In this document: positions 28,401-35,926 of the stretch, piece by piece
Layout of the letters: each line of letters begins with the position of its first letter
Position numbering within the stretch: the stretch's first letter is position 1
Notes under the pieces: generated by a model
Databases searched by the model: none
The model's input: only the letters and a program-made list of their open reading frames with translations
What the model was told of the DNA's origin: nothing
Program-made: the position numbers and the translations under genes
Assembly (NCBI RefSeq): GCF_003315205.1
Contig: NZ_QNRR01000008.1
Location: forward strand, 352,270 to 416,269
Source of the DNA: Roseimicrobium gellanilyticum
Lineage (GTDB): Bacteria > Verrucomicrobiota > Verrucomicrobiia > Verrucomicrobiales > Verrucomicrobiaceae
DNA length: 64,000 bases
Direction: 5' to 3'

Positions 28401-29616
28401 CCTGGGCCTGGCCACCGAGCTTGCCTTCAGTACCCACTTCGCGCGCCACACGCGTCACTTCGGAGGAGAAGGCATTGAGTTGGTCCACCATCGTGTTGAT
28501 GGTTTCCTTGAGCTCCAGGATTTCGCCCTTCACATCCACGGTGATCTTTCGGGACAAGTCACCGCGCGCCACGGCGGTGGTCACGGCGGCGATGTTACGC
28601 ACCTGCGCCGTGAGATTGGAGGCCATGGAGTTCACGGAGTCGGTAAGGTCCTTCCACGTGCCCGCCACACCGGGTACCACGGCCTGACCGCCGAGTCGTC
28701 CCTCGGTACCCACTTCGCGGGCCACGCGTGTCACTTCCGAGGCGAAGGAGCGGAGCTGATCCACCATGGAGTTGATGGCTTCCTTGAGCTGGAGAATTTC
28801 CCCGCGCACGTCCACGGTGATCTTCTTGGAAAGGTCCCCGTTCGCCACGGCGATGGTCACGTCCACGATGTTGCGGACCTGGGCAGTGAGGTTGCCCGCC
28901 ATCTGGTTCACGCTTTCCGTGAGGTCCTTCCACACCCCGGACACGCCTTTCACCTGGGCCTGACCGCCGAGCTTGCCTTCGGTACCCACTTCGCGGGCCA
29001 CACGTGTCACTTCCGAGGTAAAGACGGAGAGCTGGTCAATCATGCGGTTGACCAGTCGTGCAGAAACGAGGAACTCACCCTGGAGCGAGCGGCCGTCGAC
29101 TTCGAGGGCCATGGACTGGGAGAGGTCACCTTGGGCCACCGCACCGATGGTGCGTGTCACGTCCGTGGTGGGACGCACGAGGTCATCCATCAGTTCGTTC
29201 AGCGACTCCACCTCGGTGGCCCAGCCGCCGACGATACCCGGCACGCGGAGACGCTGCTTGAGTTTGCCCTCCTTGCCTACCACGCGGCAGATGCGGGCGG
29301 TCTCCTGGGCGCGGCGTTCGTTGATCCCGGCCACCTCATTGAAGGTGTCTGCGATTTTTCCGTACACGCCGGTCCAGTTCGTCGGGAGCTTCTTGGAAAA
29401 GTTTCCGTCACGGAGGGCCAGCATGGCCTCCAGAATGGCAAAGGCAGCGGTCTCGGGACTGTCAGCCGGGGCGGATGCTTTCGCGGTCGGAGGGGGGGAA
29501 CCAGAAGCGCTCTTGGCTGTGGAGCTGCTTTTGGCTCCAGCCAAGCCATTGATGGCAGGAGGGGCTGCGGCAGCGGTGTTGGCGACGGTGCGTTTCCGAG
29601 GTGACAGTGCTTTCAT
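22411..29616 (-). CDS. giant tandem-HAMP hybrid histidine kinase (HAMPx~15-GAF-HisKA-HATPase-REC-REC-REC)
   Basis: About 2401 residues (ATG 29616; a TTG at 29631 is also in frame). After an Ala-rich N-terminus there are about fifteen tandem 92-residue units, each with [33 protein letters not shown] and [19 protein letters not shown]. These are paired HAMP-type signalling helices as in Nik1-type osmosensing kinases. Then follow a GAF domain (~1495-1660), a coiled coil, HisKA ([17 protein letters not shown], ~1730), HATPase ([14 protein letters not shown]) and three receivers with phospho-acceptor sites [16 protein letters not shown] and MDIMMPEM (~2012, 2133, 2280). There are no membrane spans, so it is probably cytoplasmic. 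Conserved Asp in all three receivers suggests a complete phosphorelay. Cotranscribed with the downstream kinase. Confidence 0.93.
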   Translation of the reverse strand: MKALSPRKRTVANTAAAAPPAINGLAGAKSSSTAKSASGSPPPTAKASAPADSPETAAFAILEAMLALRDGNFSKKLPTNWTGVYGKIADTFNEVAGINERRAQETARICRVVGKEGKLKQRLRVPGIVGGWATEVESLNELMDDLVRPTTDVTRTIGAVAQGDLSQSMALEVDGRSLQGEFLVSARLVNRMIDQLSVFTSEVTRVAREVGTEGKLGGQAQVKGVSGVWKDLTESVNQMAGNLTAQVRNIVDVTIAVANGDLSKKITVDVRGEILQLKEAINSMVDQLRSFASEVTRVAREVGTEGRLGGQAVVPGVAGTWKDLTDSVNSMASNLTAQVRNIAAVTTAVARGDLSRKITVDVKGEILELKETINTMVDQLNAFSSEVTRVAREVGTEGKLGGQAQVRGVAGTWKDLTDSVNSMASNLTGQVRNIADVTTAVARGDLSRKITVDVKGEILELKNTINTMVDQLNGFASEVTRVAREVGTEGKLGGQAAVSGVAGTWKDLTDSVNSMASNLTGQVRNIADVTTAVARGDLSRKITVEVKGEILELKNTINTMVDQLNAFASEVTRVAREVGTEGKLGGQAAVSGVAGTWKDLTDSVNSMASNLTGQVRNIADVTTAVARGDLSRKITVEVKGEILELKNTINTMVDQLNAFASEVSRVAREVGTEGELGGQAEVEGVAGTWKDLTDNVNSMASNLTGQVRNIADVATAVANGDLSKKITVDVKGEILELKNTINTMVDQLNGFASEVTRVAREVGTEGKLGGQAQVRGVAGTWKDLTDNVNSMASNLTGQVRNIADVATAIAKGDLSRKITVDVKGEILQLKETMNTMVDQLNGFASEVTRVAREVGTEGKLGGQANVQGVAGTWKDLTDNVNFMANNLTAQVRNIAEVTTAVARGDLSRKITVDVKGEVLALKDTINTMVDQLNSFASEVSRVAREVGTEGKLGGQAQVGGVAGTWKDLTDNVNSMASNLTGQVRNIAEVTIAVANGDLSKKITVDVRGEILELKETINTMVDQLRSFAAEVSRVAREVGTEGKLGGQAQVPGVAGTWKDLTDNVNSMAFNLTGQVRNIADVATAIARGDLSRKITVDVKGEILQLKETINTMVDQLSAFASEVTRVAREVGTEGKLGGQAEVGGVAGTWKDLTDNVNSMASNLTGQVRNIAEVTIAVANGDLSRKITVDVRGEILQLKETINTMVEQLRSFASEVTRVAREVGTEGRLGVQAVVPGVAGTWKDLTDSVNAMGSNLTAQVRNIAEVTTAVARGDLSRKITVDVKGEILELKNTINTMVDQLNAFAAEVTRVAREVGTEGKLGGQAQVSGVAGTWKDLTDSVNVMAANLTDQVRGIVKVVTAVADGNLRQKLTVQAKGEVAALAETINNMTNTLATFADQVTNVAREVGVDGRLGGQANVPGAAGTWKDLTGNVNLLAANLTTQVRAIAEVATAVTKGDLTRSIQVETRGEVAELKDNINTMIYNLRETTERNQEQDWLKTNVAKFTRMLQGQRDLFTVAQMLLSELAPLVAAHQGTMYQTTGTGSDRRFLRLLAGFATPKGQMDRLDMGEGLVGQCAVERQRILLTDVPPDYSPVQSSLGMSTPANIVVLPVLFEGETKAVIELASLHPFTEGRLNFLEQLTQSIGVVLNTIEATMRTEGLLQQSQQLTTELQSRQTELQQTNEELEQKAQELAEQNAEVERKNVEIEQARRALEDKAAELALTSKYKSEFLANMSHELRTPLNSILILGQELSENAARNLTDRQVDFAKNIHSAGSDLLNLINDILDLSKIESGTVTVEAEEIPFDTLRDSVRRNFGHVAENKNLPFIVDFDPSLPRVFSTDLKRLQQIIKNLLSNAFKFTSQGSVTIKVRQATEGWSPDHPVLKRSPYVVSMAITDTGIGIAPEKQRLIFEAFQQADAGTSRKYGGTGLGLAISRELATLLGGEIRLTSTLGEGSTFTLYLPLNFTGPVAQSLDPVKSRAMQEVSETAMRNYRSTGEEIIEDDRDIIAKGDAVLLIVEDDPHYGRVLLGLARDKGFKGLVATRGQQALLLARQYAPTAITLDIFLPDMLGWTVLNNLKLDPATRHIPVQIISLEEERQHGLSHGAFSYMVKPATTDELDHAFDRIKTFARPRVKNLLVVEDNDIESQSIVELLGHEDIQITTASTGSEAMKQLLDKPYDCAVLDLRLPDMSGFELLDKIQEEPSLMEVPIVVFTGKELSEEEEKRLRTMAKSIVLKDVQSPERLLDETALFLHRVIAELPEPKQKMIARLHNSNEALESRKVLVVDDDARNIFALSIVLENQQMEVLSAMNGRQAIQIIEDTPDLSMVLMDIMMPEMDGYQTMREIRKNPQFRTLPMIALTAKAMKGDREKCLEAGASDYIAKPVNTDQLLSLLRVWLHR
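25180..29290 (-). repeat. 276-bp tandem repeats inside the giant kinase gene
   Basis: The coding DNA repeats with a 276-base (92-codon) period about fifteen times. Neighbouring units in the middle (27300-28400) are almost identical at DNA level. The first (near 29.1 kb) and the last two (25.2-25.6 kb) units are the most diverged, as expected for internal expansion by recombination. Marked antisense open frames on the + strand are a by-product of this repetition and are not genes. Confidence 0.9.
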
Positions 29617-29866
29617 GATGACACAATCCAAGATACTCCCGGGCTAGGGAAGATGCTGACGTCAGGTTACGTCTTGCGTTGAGCGCCAGCATTAATATAG
29701 CTGATGGAACGCGGCAAGCTCACCCTCAAAGTATAGTTTTTACCCAACCAATCATGCACCCATCCATCCAGCCCGGCACATGCGAATAGCATTCTCCGGA
29801 AATCGAAACCTGAAGTCGAGATCAAATGCGATCCAACAAGCCCTGATCCCAGAAGACTAATTCCTC

Positions 29867-30268
29867 GTGGCTGAAGACGGGCTTTCATCATCCATCGTGC
29901 AATTCATCGAGCAGTACGTGCGCTCGGTGGAGCAGCTCGAGATCATTCTGCTGTTGGGGAGAAATCCTGAACAAGAGTTCAGCGTGGAATCCGTTTATCA
30001 AGTCATCATGAGCACACGCGACTCTGTGCAGGGATGGCTGGACGAGATGGTCTCAAAGAATCTTGCAGTGTGCAATCCGGGTCCACCGCTGGGCTACAAG
30101 TTCTCGACTGCGGATGCGACTCTGCTTGAATCAGCGCAGCGGTTGGGCGCTTCTTACAAGGCCTATCCCGTGCGAGTGATTGAAGCGATCTACCGTCCGC
30201 GGAAGCCGCAGACGGATCCTGCGCAGGATTTCGCGGATGCTTTCCGGCTCAGAAAGAAACCTTCATGA
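29867..30268 (+). CDS. hypothetical protein, possible winged-helix fold
   Basis: A 133-residue soluble protein read from a GTG at 29867, divergent from the giant kinase gene with ~250 bases between the starts. The first two-thirds alternate helices and strands in a way that resembles a winged helix: VEQLEIILLLGRNPEQEF, VESVYQVIMSTRDSVQGWLD, then a hydrophobic wing-like segment LAVCNPGPPLGYKFS. The C-terminus is basic (RPRKPQ, RLRKKPS). No family is confidently recognised. Position: first gene of a three-gene unit followed at 10 bases by two small membrane proteins. A regulator of those or of the signalling locus is plausible but not shown. Confidence 0.65.
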   Translation: MAEDGLSSSIVQFIEQYVRSVEQLEIILLLGRNPEQEFSVESVYQVIMSTRDSVQGWLDEMVSKNLAVCNPGPPLGYKFSTADATLLESAQRLGASYKAYPVRVIEAIYRPRKPQTDPAQDFADAFRLRKKPS

Positions 30269-30278
30269 TTGGCAACTC

Positions 30279-30539
30279 ATGGTCCAGATAGTCTACATCC
30301 TCTGTTCTCTGGCATGCCTGTTATGCGCCGTGCTTTTGATGCGCGGGTACAAGCGCTCCAAACATGAACTCCTCTTCTGGAGCGCCACCTGTTTCATCAT
30401 CCTGGCTTTCGCAAATTTCATTCTGGTGGTGGATCTGGTCCTGATTCCCACAGGTGTCGACCTTCTCCTGTGGCGCAGTTGCATGAGTCTGGTCGCCATG
30501 TGTGTTCTTCTGTACGGATTGATTTTCAAGTCTGCCTAA
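30279..30539 (+). CDS. DUF5985-like small membrane protein (1)
   Basis: An 86-residue protein starting at ATG 30279, ten bases after the previous stop. It contains three hydrophobic helices (IVYILCSLACLLCAVLLM, FWSATCFIILAFANFILVVD, SLVAMCVLLYGLIF) separated by short basic or polar loops (RGYKRSKHE). The arrangement matches the DUF5985-type small three-helix membrane proteins. It has a paralogue immediately downstream (30558). The location beside a large signalling locus hints at a sensory or accessory role, but no function is known for the family. Confidence 0.75.
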   Translation: MVQIVYILCSLACLLCAVLLMRGYKRSKHELLFWSATCFIILAFANFILVVDLVLIPTGVDLLLWRSCMSLVAMCVLLYGLIFKSA

Positions 30540-30557
30540 TCCGCTTCCTTCGTTCCC

Positions 30558-30818
30558 ATGATTGTTGCCGCGTTCATTTCTGGAGCCATCGCAGCCATGA
30601 GTTTCACAGCGGCGGCTTTCTTCCTGCGCTTCTGGCAGAAGACAAAGGACCGGCTGTTTGTCTATTTCGCGGTGGCGTTCCTTCTCCTCATGGTGGAGCG
30701 AATCATGCGCACGGTGCTGGACATGGAGAATGAGCTCGCCCCGCTGGTCTACGGCGTGCGCCTGGTAGCCTTCCTCACGATCATCGTGGGCATTGTGGAT
30801 AAGAACCGGGTGAAGTGA
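30558..30818 (+). CDS. DUF5985-like small membrane protein (2)
   Basis: An 86-residue paralogue of the preceding protein with the same three-helix plan: IVAAFISGAIAAMSFTAAAF, then a FWQKTKDRLFVYFAVAFLLL helix preceded by a basic turn, then YGVRLVAFLTIIVGIVDKNR. Basic residues at the end of helix 1 (FWQKTKDR) and a charged loop (RTVLDMENEL) are in positions equivalent to the first copy. Same length and an 18-base gap suggest origin by tandem duplication and probable heterodimer formation. Function unknown. Confidence 0.75.
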   Translation: MIVAAFISGAIAAMSFTAAAFFLRFWQKTKDRLFVYFAVAFLLLMVERIMRTVLDMENELAPLVYGVRLVAFLTIIVGIVDKNRVK

Positions 30819-30893
30819 GCAGGTTACGAAACGGGTGGAGAAAGAAGAATCGTGCGCCTCTGGTCCATGACATAGCCCGCCTGTTGACCGGTA

Positions 30894-31025
30894 GGGGGCT
30901 GCTGCGTCGGCCTCCTGACTAGAGCGGGCGGAGGTGGTGCGGAGCATCCGGGTGAAACCGGCTTATCACGCACCAGTTCCACACCGCCTCCGCCCACCTG
31001 ATTAGGAAGCCGACGCAGCAGCTCC
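30894..31025. repeat. long imperfect inverted repeat, family 7
   Basis: Arms at 30894-30942 and 30978-31025 pair over about 48 bases with a few mismatches. The best-matching parts are GCTGCTGCGTCGGC and GGGCGGAGG and their complements. The arms are separated by ~35 bases, so the transcript could form a long hairpin. It follows the DUF5985 pair and is next to family-4 copy C. No gene is present between 30819 and 31211. Confidence 0.75.
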
Positions 31026-31065
31026 CCACCAGTGTAAAGGTGGGCGGAGTGATAGACCGGAGGCA

Positions 31066-31139
31066 TCATCGCCACAGCAGGCTGTGGACTCTAGAAAGCG
31101 GCAGCAGGCTGCCGCAGTCCAAGGAGGCTGCGCCTCACA
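31066..31139. repeat. dispersed palindromic repeat, family 4, copy C (short)
   Basis: A shortened copy: CATCGCCACAGCAGGCTGTG, then GGACTCTAGAAAGCGGCAGC, then AGGCTGCCGCAGTCCAAGGA and a CTGCGCCTCACA end. It lacks the left arm and the TTGGCGACTTCGTCGC middle of the full-length copies. Confidence 0.75.
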
Positions 31140-31211
31140 AATTTCCTCTCTTTGCTGCTTTGCTGCTCCGCTGCTTTGCGTTTCTCTCTCTCTCTGAAGA
31201 TTGAAGAGCTG

Positions 31212-32588
31212 CTACGCAAAAATCTCCGTCGCCACATTTCCTGCGACATCAGTCAGCCGGAAATCACGGCCTGCATAGCGATAGCGCAGCTTCTCGTGAT
31301 CCAGCCCCATGAGTGCCAGCAGGGTGGCGTGCAGATCATTCGTGTGCATGCGGCCTTCTACGGCCTTGATGCCATATTCATCGGTGGCACCATGGACATA
31401 GCCTGCCTTCACGCCGGCACCGGCAAGCGCCATGGAGTAGCCGGTGATGTTGTGGTCGCGGCCATCCTGCCCCTGCGCGGTGGGCTGGCGTCCGAACTCG
31501 GAACCAAAAAGCACGAGGGTCTCCTCCAGCAGTCCACGGGTCTCCAGGTCATGCAGCAATGCAGCAACCGGCTGGTCGATGGTGCTGGTCCGATCGATGA
31601 GCCCCTTGTGCAGGTTGTTGTGATGGTCCCAACCGGACTGGCAGATTTCCACGAAGCGCACGCCAGCCTCGCTGAGCCGGCGCGCCATGAGGCACTGGCG
31701 GGCAAAGGCGCCCTGCGGACCATCCTTCACGCCATAGGCCTCCTGCACCTTCACGGGCTCCTTTGAGATATCGAGCAGCTCGGGCACCTTGCTCTGCATG
31801 CGGAAGCCGAGCTCGAAGGATTCGATGATGGCATCCACCGGATCCGGCGCGCCGGAGGTGGCGGCGAGATCGCGGTTCATGGACTGGATGAGGTCGAGCT
31901 GCTTCCGCTGGAGTGACCTTGCTGAGTAGGCTTTCACGTTGGGCAGCTGGCCCTGATCATTGATGCGCGTGCCCTGGTACTCGGCAGGCAGGAAGGCGCT
32001 GCCGTAGTTCACCGCGCCACCGAAATTCGGCGGAGGATTGATGGTCACATAACCGGGGAGGTCATTGTTCTCACTGCCGAGACCATAGAGCAGCCATGCG
32101 CCCATGCTGGGGCGGGTGAGTGCGGCGTTGGCGCTGCCGGTGTGGAGCTGCACCACGGCCTGCGGATGCGCGGGCGTATCCGTATGCAGACCGCGCAGCC
32201 AGCAGAACTTGTCTGCGTGCGTGGCGATGTTCGGCAGCAGTTCAGAGAACCACGAGCCGGTCTGGCCATATTGCTTGAACTTGAACTTCGAACTCGTGAG
32301 TGTGCCACCGCCCGGACCGCCCTTGCCACCATCCTTCACGAGCTGCGGCTTGTACTCGAAGGTATCGAGCTGCGACATCGCGCCCTCCATGAAGACGAAG
32401 ATGATGCGCTTCGCACGTGGGGTGAAGTGCGGCTTCTTTGGCGCGAGTGGATGCTCCAGTTTCTTCTCGGCACCGAAGGCCTGCTGCTGATGGCCCAGCA
32501 AACCGGCGAGCGCGAGATAGCCAAAACCCGCGCCTGCCGAGCGCAGGAGGGTCTGGCGGGTGAGGGTGGGGGTGAAGGGGGAAGACAT
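31212..32588 (-). CDS. DUF1501 secreted protein (PSD1-partner)
   Basis: A 458-residue DUF1501 protein with a Tat-like N-terminus (TRQTLLRSAGAGFGYLALAG). It carries family features RAKRIIFVFMEGAMSQLDTF near residue 60, the GLHTDTPAHPQAVVQLHTGS segment, GVRFVEICQSGWDHHNNLH and FGSEFGRQPTAQGQDGRDHN. These resemble alkaline-phosphatase/sulfatase-superfamily metal-binding segments; the catalytic role is not established. DUF1501 genes occur almost always next to PSD1/DUF1553 genes in Planctomycetes and Verrucomicrobia, as here (upstream neighbour 33 bases away, same strand). The pair is thought to act on extracellular polymers or at the cell surface; this is inference from context. Confidence 0.92.
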   Translation of the reverse strand: MSSPFTPTLTRQTLLRSAGAGFGYLALAGLLGHQQQAFGAEKKLEHPLAPKKPHFTPRAKRIIFVFMEGAMSQLDTFEYKPQLVKDGGKGGPGGGTLTSSKFKFKQYGQTGSWFSELLPNIATHADKFCWLRGLHTDTPAHPQAVVQLHTGSANAALTRPSMGAWLLYGLGSENNDLPGYVTINPPPNFGGAVNYGSAFLPAEYQGTRINDQGQLPNVKAYSARSLQRKQLDLIQSMNRDLAATSGAPDPVDAIIESFELGFRMQSKVPELLDISKEPVKVQEAYGVKDGPQGAFARQCLMARRLSEAGVRFVEICQSGWDHHNNLHKGLIDRTSTIDQPVAALLHDLETRGLLEETLVLFGSEFGRQPTAQGQDGRDHNITGYSMALAGAGVKAGYVHGATDEYGIKAVEGRMHTNDLHATLLALMGLDHEKLRYRYAGRDFRLTDVAGNVATEIFA

Positions 32589-32621
32589 GAGAGAGGGGGA
32601 GAGGGGGAGAGGGGAAGTGGG

Positions 32622-35237
32622 TTAGCGGACGAAGCGGAACTCGGCGGAGGCGTAGATGGCCTGTACGAGGTTCATCCAGGCGGCGGCGCGTGGGGTGCGG
32701 GGTTGCACGGTTTCTTCGCGCACGGCCTGCTCGGTGCGATCGACATCATCGGGGTTCACCGGGATGGCGTCCGTCCTGGCATCCGAAGCGCCTGCGGGCC
32801 GAGGCTCGCTGGTGAGGGAGGCCAGCACCACAGGAGGTGATGCATCCTGATAGGAATACTCATAGGATGCGAGGAAGGCGCCAGCGCGCGTGGCCTCCTG
32901 CTCCGTGGGCTGGCGGCCCAAGGTGAGTTGGTATACCTCGCGCAGGGCCTCTACATCCGAGCGGCCACTCTCTGCCACCACCTGCTCCGCGAGCACCAGC
33001 GCCTGCTGCCGCACGAAGGTGGAATTCAGAAGGTACAGGGCTTGCGTTGGCACAGTGGTGGCCTCGCGCTGGCCGGTCACCAGCGTCTGCTCCACCGGGT
33101 CGAAGGCCGCCAGTGACGAAGGAGTGACGCCACGCAGCAGCGGCAGGTACACACTGCGTGTGAGGCTGCGGTCTGCGCTTTCATGGATGTTGCGGGCTTC
33201 CGCACCGTTGTCGCGCATTTCGATCATCTTCAGGTCTTTCGCGGGTGAGCCCTCGGGGACTTTCGATTCGAGACGACCTGCGGCGGCGAGCATGGAGTCG
33301 CGCAGCTCTTCTGCGGTCTGGCGCCGTGGAGCATGGCGCCACACGAGGCGGTTCGCGGGATCGATCTCGCGATATCCTTCCGGCACTGCTGTGCCGAGTT
33401 GGTAGGATTTCGAGAGCACCACTTCACGCACCAGCTTCTTCACAGACCAGCCTTCACGCATGAAGCGCGTGGCGAGGTAGTCCAGCAATGCGGGATGCGA
33501 TGGATGGTCGCCATTCACACCAAAGTTGTCCACGGTATTCACGATGCCCACGCCGTGCAGGTGTTGCCATACGCGGTTCACAATCACACGCGGGGTGAGA
33601 GGATTGTTCGGACTGGTGAGCCACTGTGCGAGCTCCAGACGACCGCTCTGCGCGGGGTTCACCTCGGGCGCGCCTGGCACGGTGAAGGTGCTCAGGAAAC
33701 CACGTGGCACCACGGGACCGAGACGCTCTGCTTCACCACGGATGCGCACTTCGGTGTCCGCGATGACCTTGCTGTCGCGCACACCATGCACCGCATGACC
33801 GCGTGCAGCGGGATCGGTGAGGGCAAGCAGGTCCGCCTGCAGCTTTTCATACTTCGTGCGGTATGCGCGCTGGGTGGGGCGGCCATCCGCGGTGAGCTTC
33901 AGTCCTGCGGGTGTACCACGGATGTCATCCCACGCTTTCTTGGCTTCAGCGACCTGCGTTTGCAGCTTCTCCACCTGCTCTTTCGGCGCGGCCTCCATGG
34001 TGGTGGAGAGCGCGACGAGCATGGCAGGGTCGTAGTAGTCCAGACCGCCGCCGCCCATCTTGTTCCGCACACCGGCGCAGTGGTCCGTGCTGGTGAAGAT
34101 GCCCGCGAGCGCATAGTAGTCCGTCACCGGAATGGGGTCGAACTTGTGATCGTGGCAGCGCGCGCAGCTCACGGTGAGGCCCAGCACCGAGCGCGTGACC
34201 GCGTCGATTTGCTCATCCACATTGTCCATGATGAAGCGCACCTTGAAGCGCTGGTTCACGTCCTTCACACCCAGCGCGAGGAATCCCGTGGCGGTGAGTA
34301 GACGATCACGCTCGGCGGGCGAATCGGCGGCCAGCAAGTCTCCGGCGACCTGTTCCTGGATGAAGCGATCAAAGGGCACATCCCGATTCACCGCATCCAG
34401 CACGTAGTCGCGATAACGCCACGCGTGGGGATATGGCACGTTGCGTGAAGGGCCGGTGGACTCGCCATAGCGTGCCACATCCAGCCAGTGACGGCCCCAG
34501 CGTTCACCAAAGGCAGAGGACGCGAGCAAACGATCCACCACACGGGCGAAGGCGATCTCCGTGCTGTCCTTGTCTTCCAGGAAGCCGGTGATTTCCTTTG
34601 TCGTGGGAGGCAGACCGGTGAGGTCATACGTCACGCGGCGCAGCAAGGTGGCGCGGTCTGCTTCAGAAACAGGACGCAGTTTCTTCTCTTCGAGGGTGGC
34701 AAGGATGAAGCGGTCGATGTTGGTGCGCGGCCATGCCGTGTCCTTCACCTCGGGGACCTTCGGCTCGCTCAGCGGTTGCCACGCCCAGTGTGTGGCCTTG
34801 AGTTCTTCCGCCTTCTTCGAAAGTTTGCCGATGTTGTTGGGCAGGGCCTCGTGGGGCCACACCGCGCCATCGGTGATCCATGTCTTCAGCACTTCCACTT
34901 CGGACTCGGTGAGGAGTTCGCCCTCCTTGGGCATGCGCTTCTTGGGGTCGGTGTGCAGGATGCGATCCAGAAGCAGGCCTTTCGTGGGATCGCCTGCGAT
35001 GACGGCAGGGCCGGCATTGCCGCCCATGAGCAGTCCGTTGCGATCGTCCACGCGCAATCCTCCGGAGGGTTTCGTATCCGCGGAGTGGCATGAGTAGCAG
35101 TGGCTCACCAGGATGGGGCGCACCTTCTTTTCAAAGAACTCCAGCTTCGCGGCCTGCTGGGCCTCGGCCTCCGGTGTCTGCGAGGCGAAGGCGGTGCTGC
35201 TGATGATGGAGAGGGTGAGAAATAGGGGAAGGCGCAT
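32622..35237 (-). CDS. PSD1 domain protein: cytochrome-c-like plus DUF1549 and DUF1553
   Basis: An 871-residue exported protein with a signal peptide (MRLPLFLTLSIISSTAFASQ). The planctomycete cytochrome-type domain (PSCyt1) has the heme-binding motif SHCYSCHS near residue 50 and the RMPKEGE segment as possible distal ligand region. DUF1549 follows (WPRTNIDRFILATLEE, RVTYDLTGLPPT, WGRHWLDVARYGES). DUF1553 is C-terminal (TPRVIVNRVWQHLHGVGI, then RRQTAEELRDSMLAAAGRL, ending with LTLGRQPTEQE and LVQAIYASAEFRFVR). Function is unknown; the heme domain suggests an electron-transfer step coupled to surface polymer processing. It is the first gene of a two-gene operon with DUF1501. Confidence 0.93.
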   Translation of the reverse strand: MRLPLFLTLSIISSTAFASQTPEAEAQQAAKLEFFEKKVRPILVSHCYSCHSADTKPSGGLRVDDRNGLLMGGNAGPAVIAGDPTKGLLLDRILHTDPKKRMPKEGELLTESEVEVLKTWITDGAVWPHEALPNNIGKLSKKAEELKATHWAWQPLSEPKVPEVKDTAWPRTNIDRFILATLEEKKLRPVSEADRATLLRRVTYDLTGLPPTTKEITGFLEDKDSTEIAFARVVDRLLASSAFGERWGRHWLDVARYGESTGPSRNVPYPHAWRYRDYVLDAVNRDVPFDRFIQEQVAGDLLAADSPAERDRLLTATGFLALGVKDVNQRFKVRFIMDNVDEQIDAVTRSVLGLTVSCARCHDHKFDPIPVTDYYALAGIFTSTDHCAGVRNKMGGGGLDYYDPAMLVALSTTMEAAPKEQVEKLQTQVAEAKKAWDDIRGTPAGLKLTADGRPTQRAYRTKYEKLQADLLALTDPAARGHAVHGVRDSKVIADTEVRIRGEAERLGPVVPRGFLSTFTVPGAPEVNPAQSGRLELAQWLTSPNNPLTPRVIVNRVWQHLHGVGIVNTVDNFGVNGDHPSHPALLDYLATRFMREGWSVKKLVREVVLSKSYQLGTAVPEGYREIDPANRLVWRHAPRRQTAEELRDSMLAAAGRLESKVPEGSPAKDLKMIEMRDNGAEARNIHESADRSLTRSVYLPLLRGVTPSSLAAFDPVEQTLVTGQREATTVPTQALYLLNSTFVRQQALVLAEQVVAESGRSDVEALREVYQLTLGRQPTEQEATRAGAFLASYEYSYQDASPPVVLASLTSEPRPAGASDARTDAIPVNPDDVDRTEQAVREETVQPRTPRAAAWMNLVQAIYASAEFRFVR

Positions 35238-35603
35238 CCCGGCGTGAGTACTGAACCGTGCGCCTTCTCAAGTCAGGTGGGCTCCGGAGGTGGTGGAATC
35301 AATGTCCTTCCGTGGTCCGGATCGGCGAGCTGCCGCGAATTCGCTCTGCGGCATATCCCATTAATACGATGGGAATTGGGGTGAGCAACTGAAAATCGCT
35401 TGGAATTGCGGTAGGGGGGAGATTGGGAGAGGATGGGGTGCTGAAGGGTGTTGGGGTTGGTTCCCTGCTCGTGGGGCGGGGTAGGCTGCATTGGATTCAA
35501 CACAGAGACGCAGAGACGCAGAGGAATTTCGGAGACTGAGAATGCCCGGTTGTGCGAGAGTGGTCCCACCTTCCACGTGAACGCCAGTTGACGACCGAGA
35601 AAC

Positions 35604-35813
35604 TGTGCCGAAGGCCCTGGACTGCGTGCAGCCTGCTGCCGCTTTCCAGAGTCCATCCCGCTTTGCGGGACTGTGGCGATGGTGACCTTCGCGGGTGAGG
35701 GTGACGCGTCCGGAAAAGCTTGGCGACTTCGTCGCGATGGATTGTGCAGCAGGCTGCACTTCAGGAAAGCGGCAGCAGGCTGCACGCAGTCCAGGGACGC
35801 TTCGCGTCACAGC
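35604..35813. repeat. dispersed palindromic repeat, family 4, copy D
   Basis: A full-length copy with both arms (GGCCCTGGACTGCGTGCAGC...CCGCTTTCC and GGAAAGCGGCAGCAGGCTGC...GCAGTCCAGGGACGC) and the inner CCCGCTTTGCGGG hairpin and TTGGCGACTTCGTCGC block. It lies in the ~690-base gap between the PSD1 gene start (35237) and the 3' end of the giant surface protein gene (35927). Nothing else is recognisable in that gap. Confidence 0.85.
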
Positions 35814-35926
35814 GTCCGGATCGTTCGGGTGTATCACACCTCACTGCTTCACTCGTTCTAGCACGACGGCCACGCGCTTGGGTGCTGGCACATGCACAAT
35901 GCCGCTCCATGACACCGTCGCACCGC

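Noticed and set aside
25180..29290. Regular 276-base repeats considered as a CRISPR or satellite array
   Set aside because: The period is 92 codons, in frame throughout, and encodes HAMP units; there are no short repeats with unique spacers.
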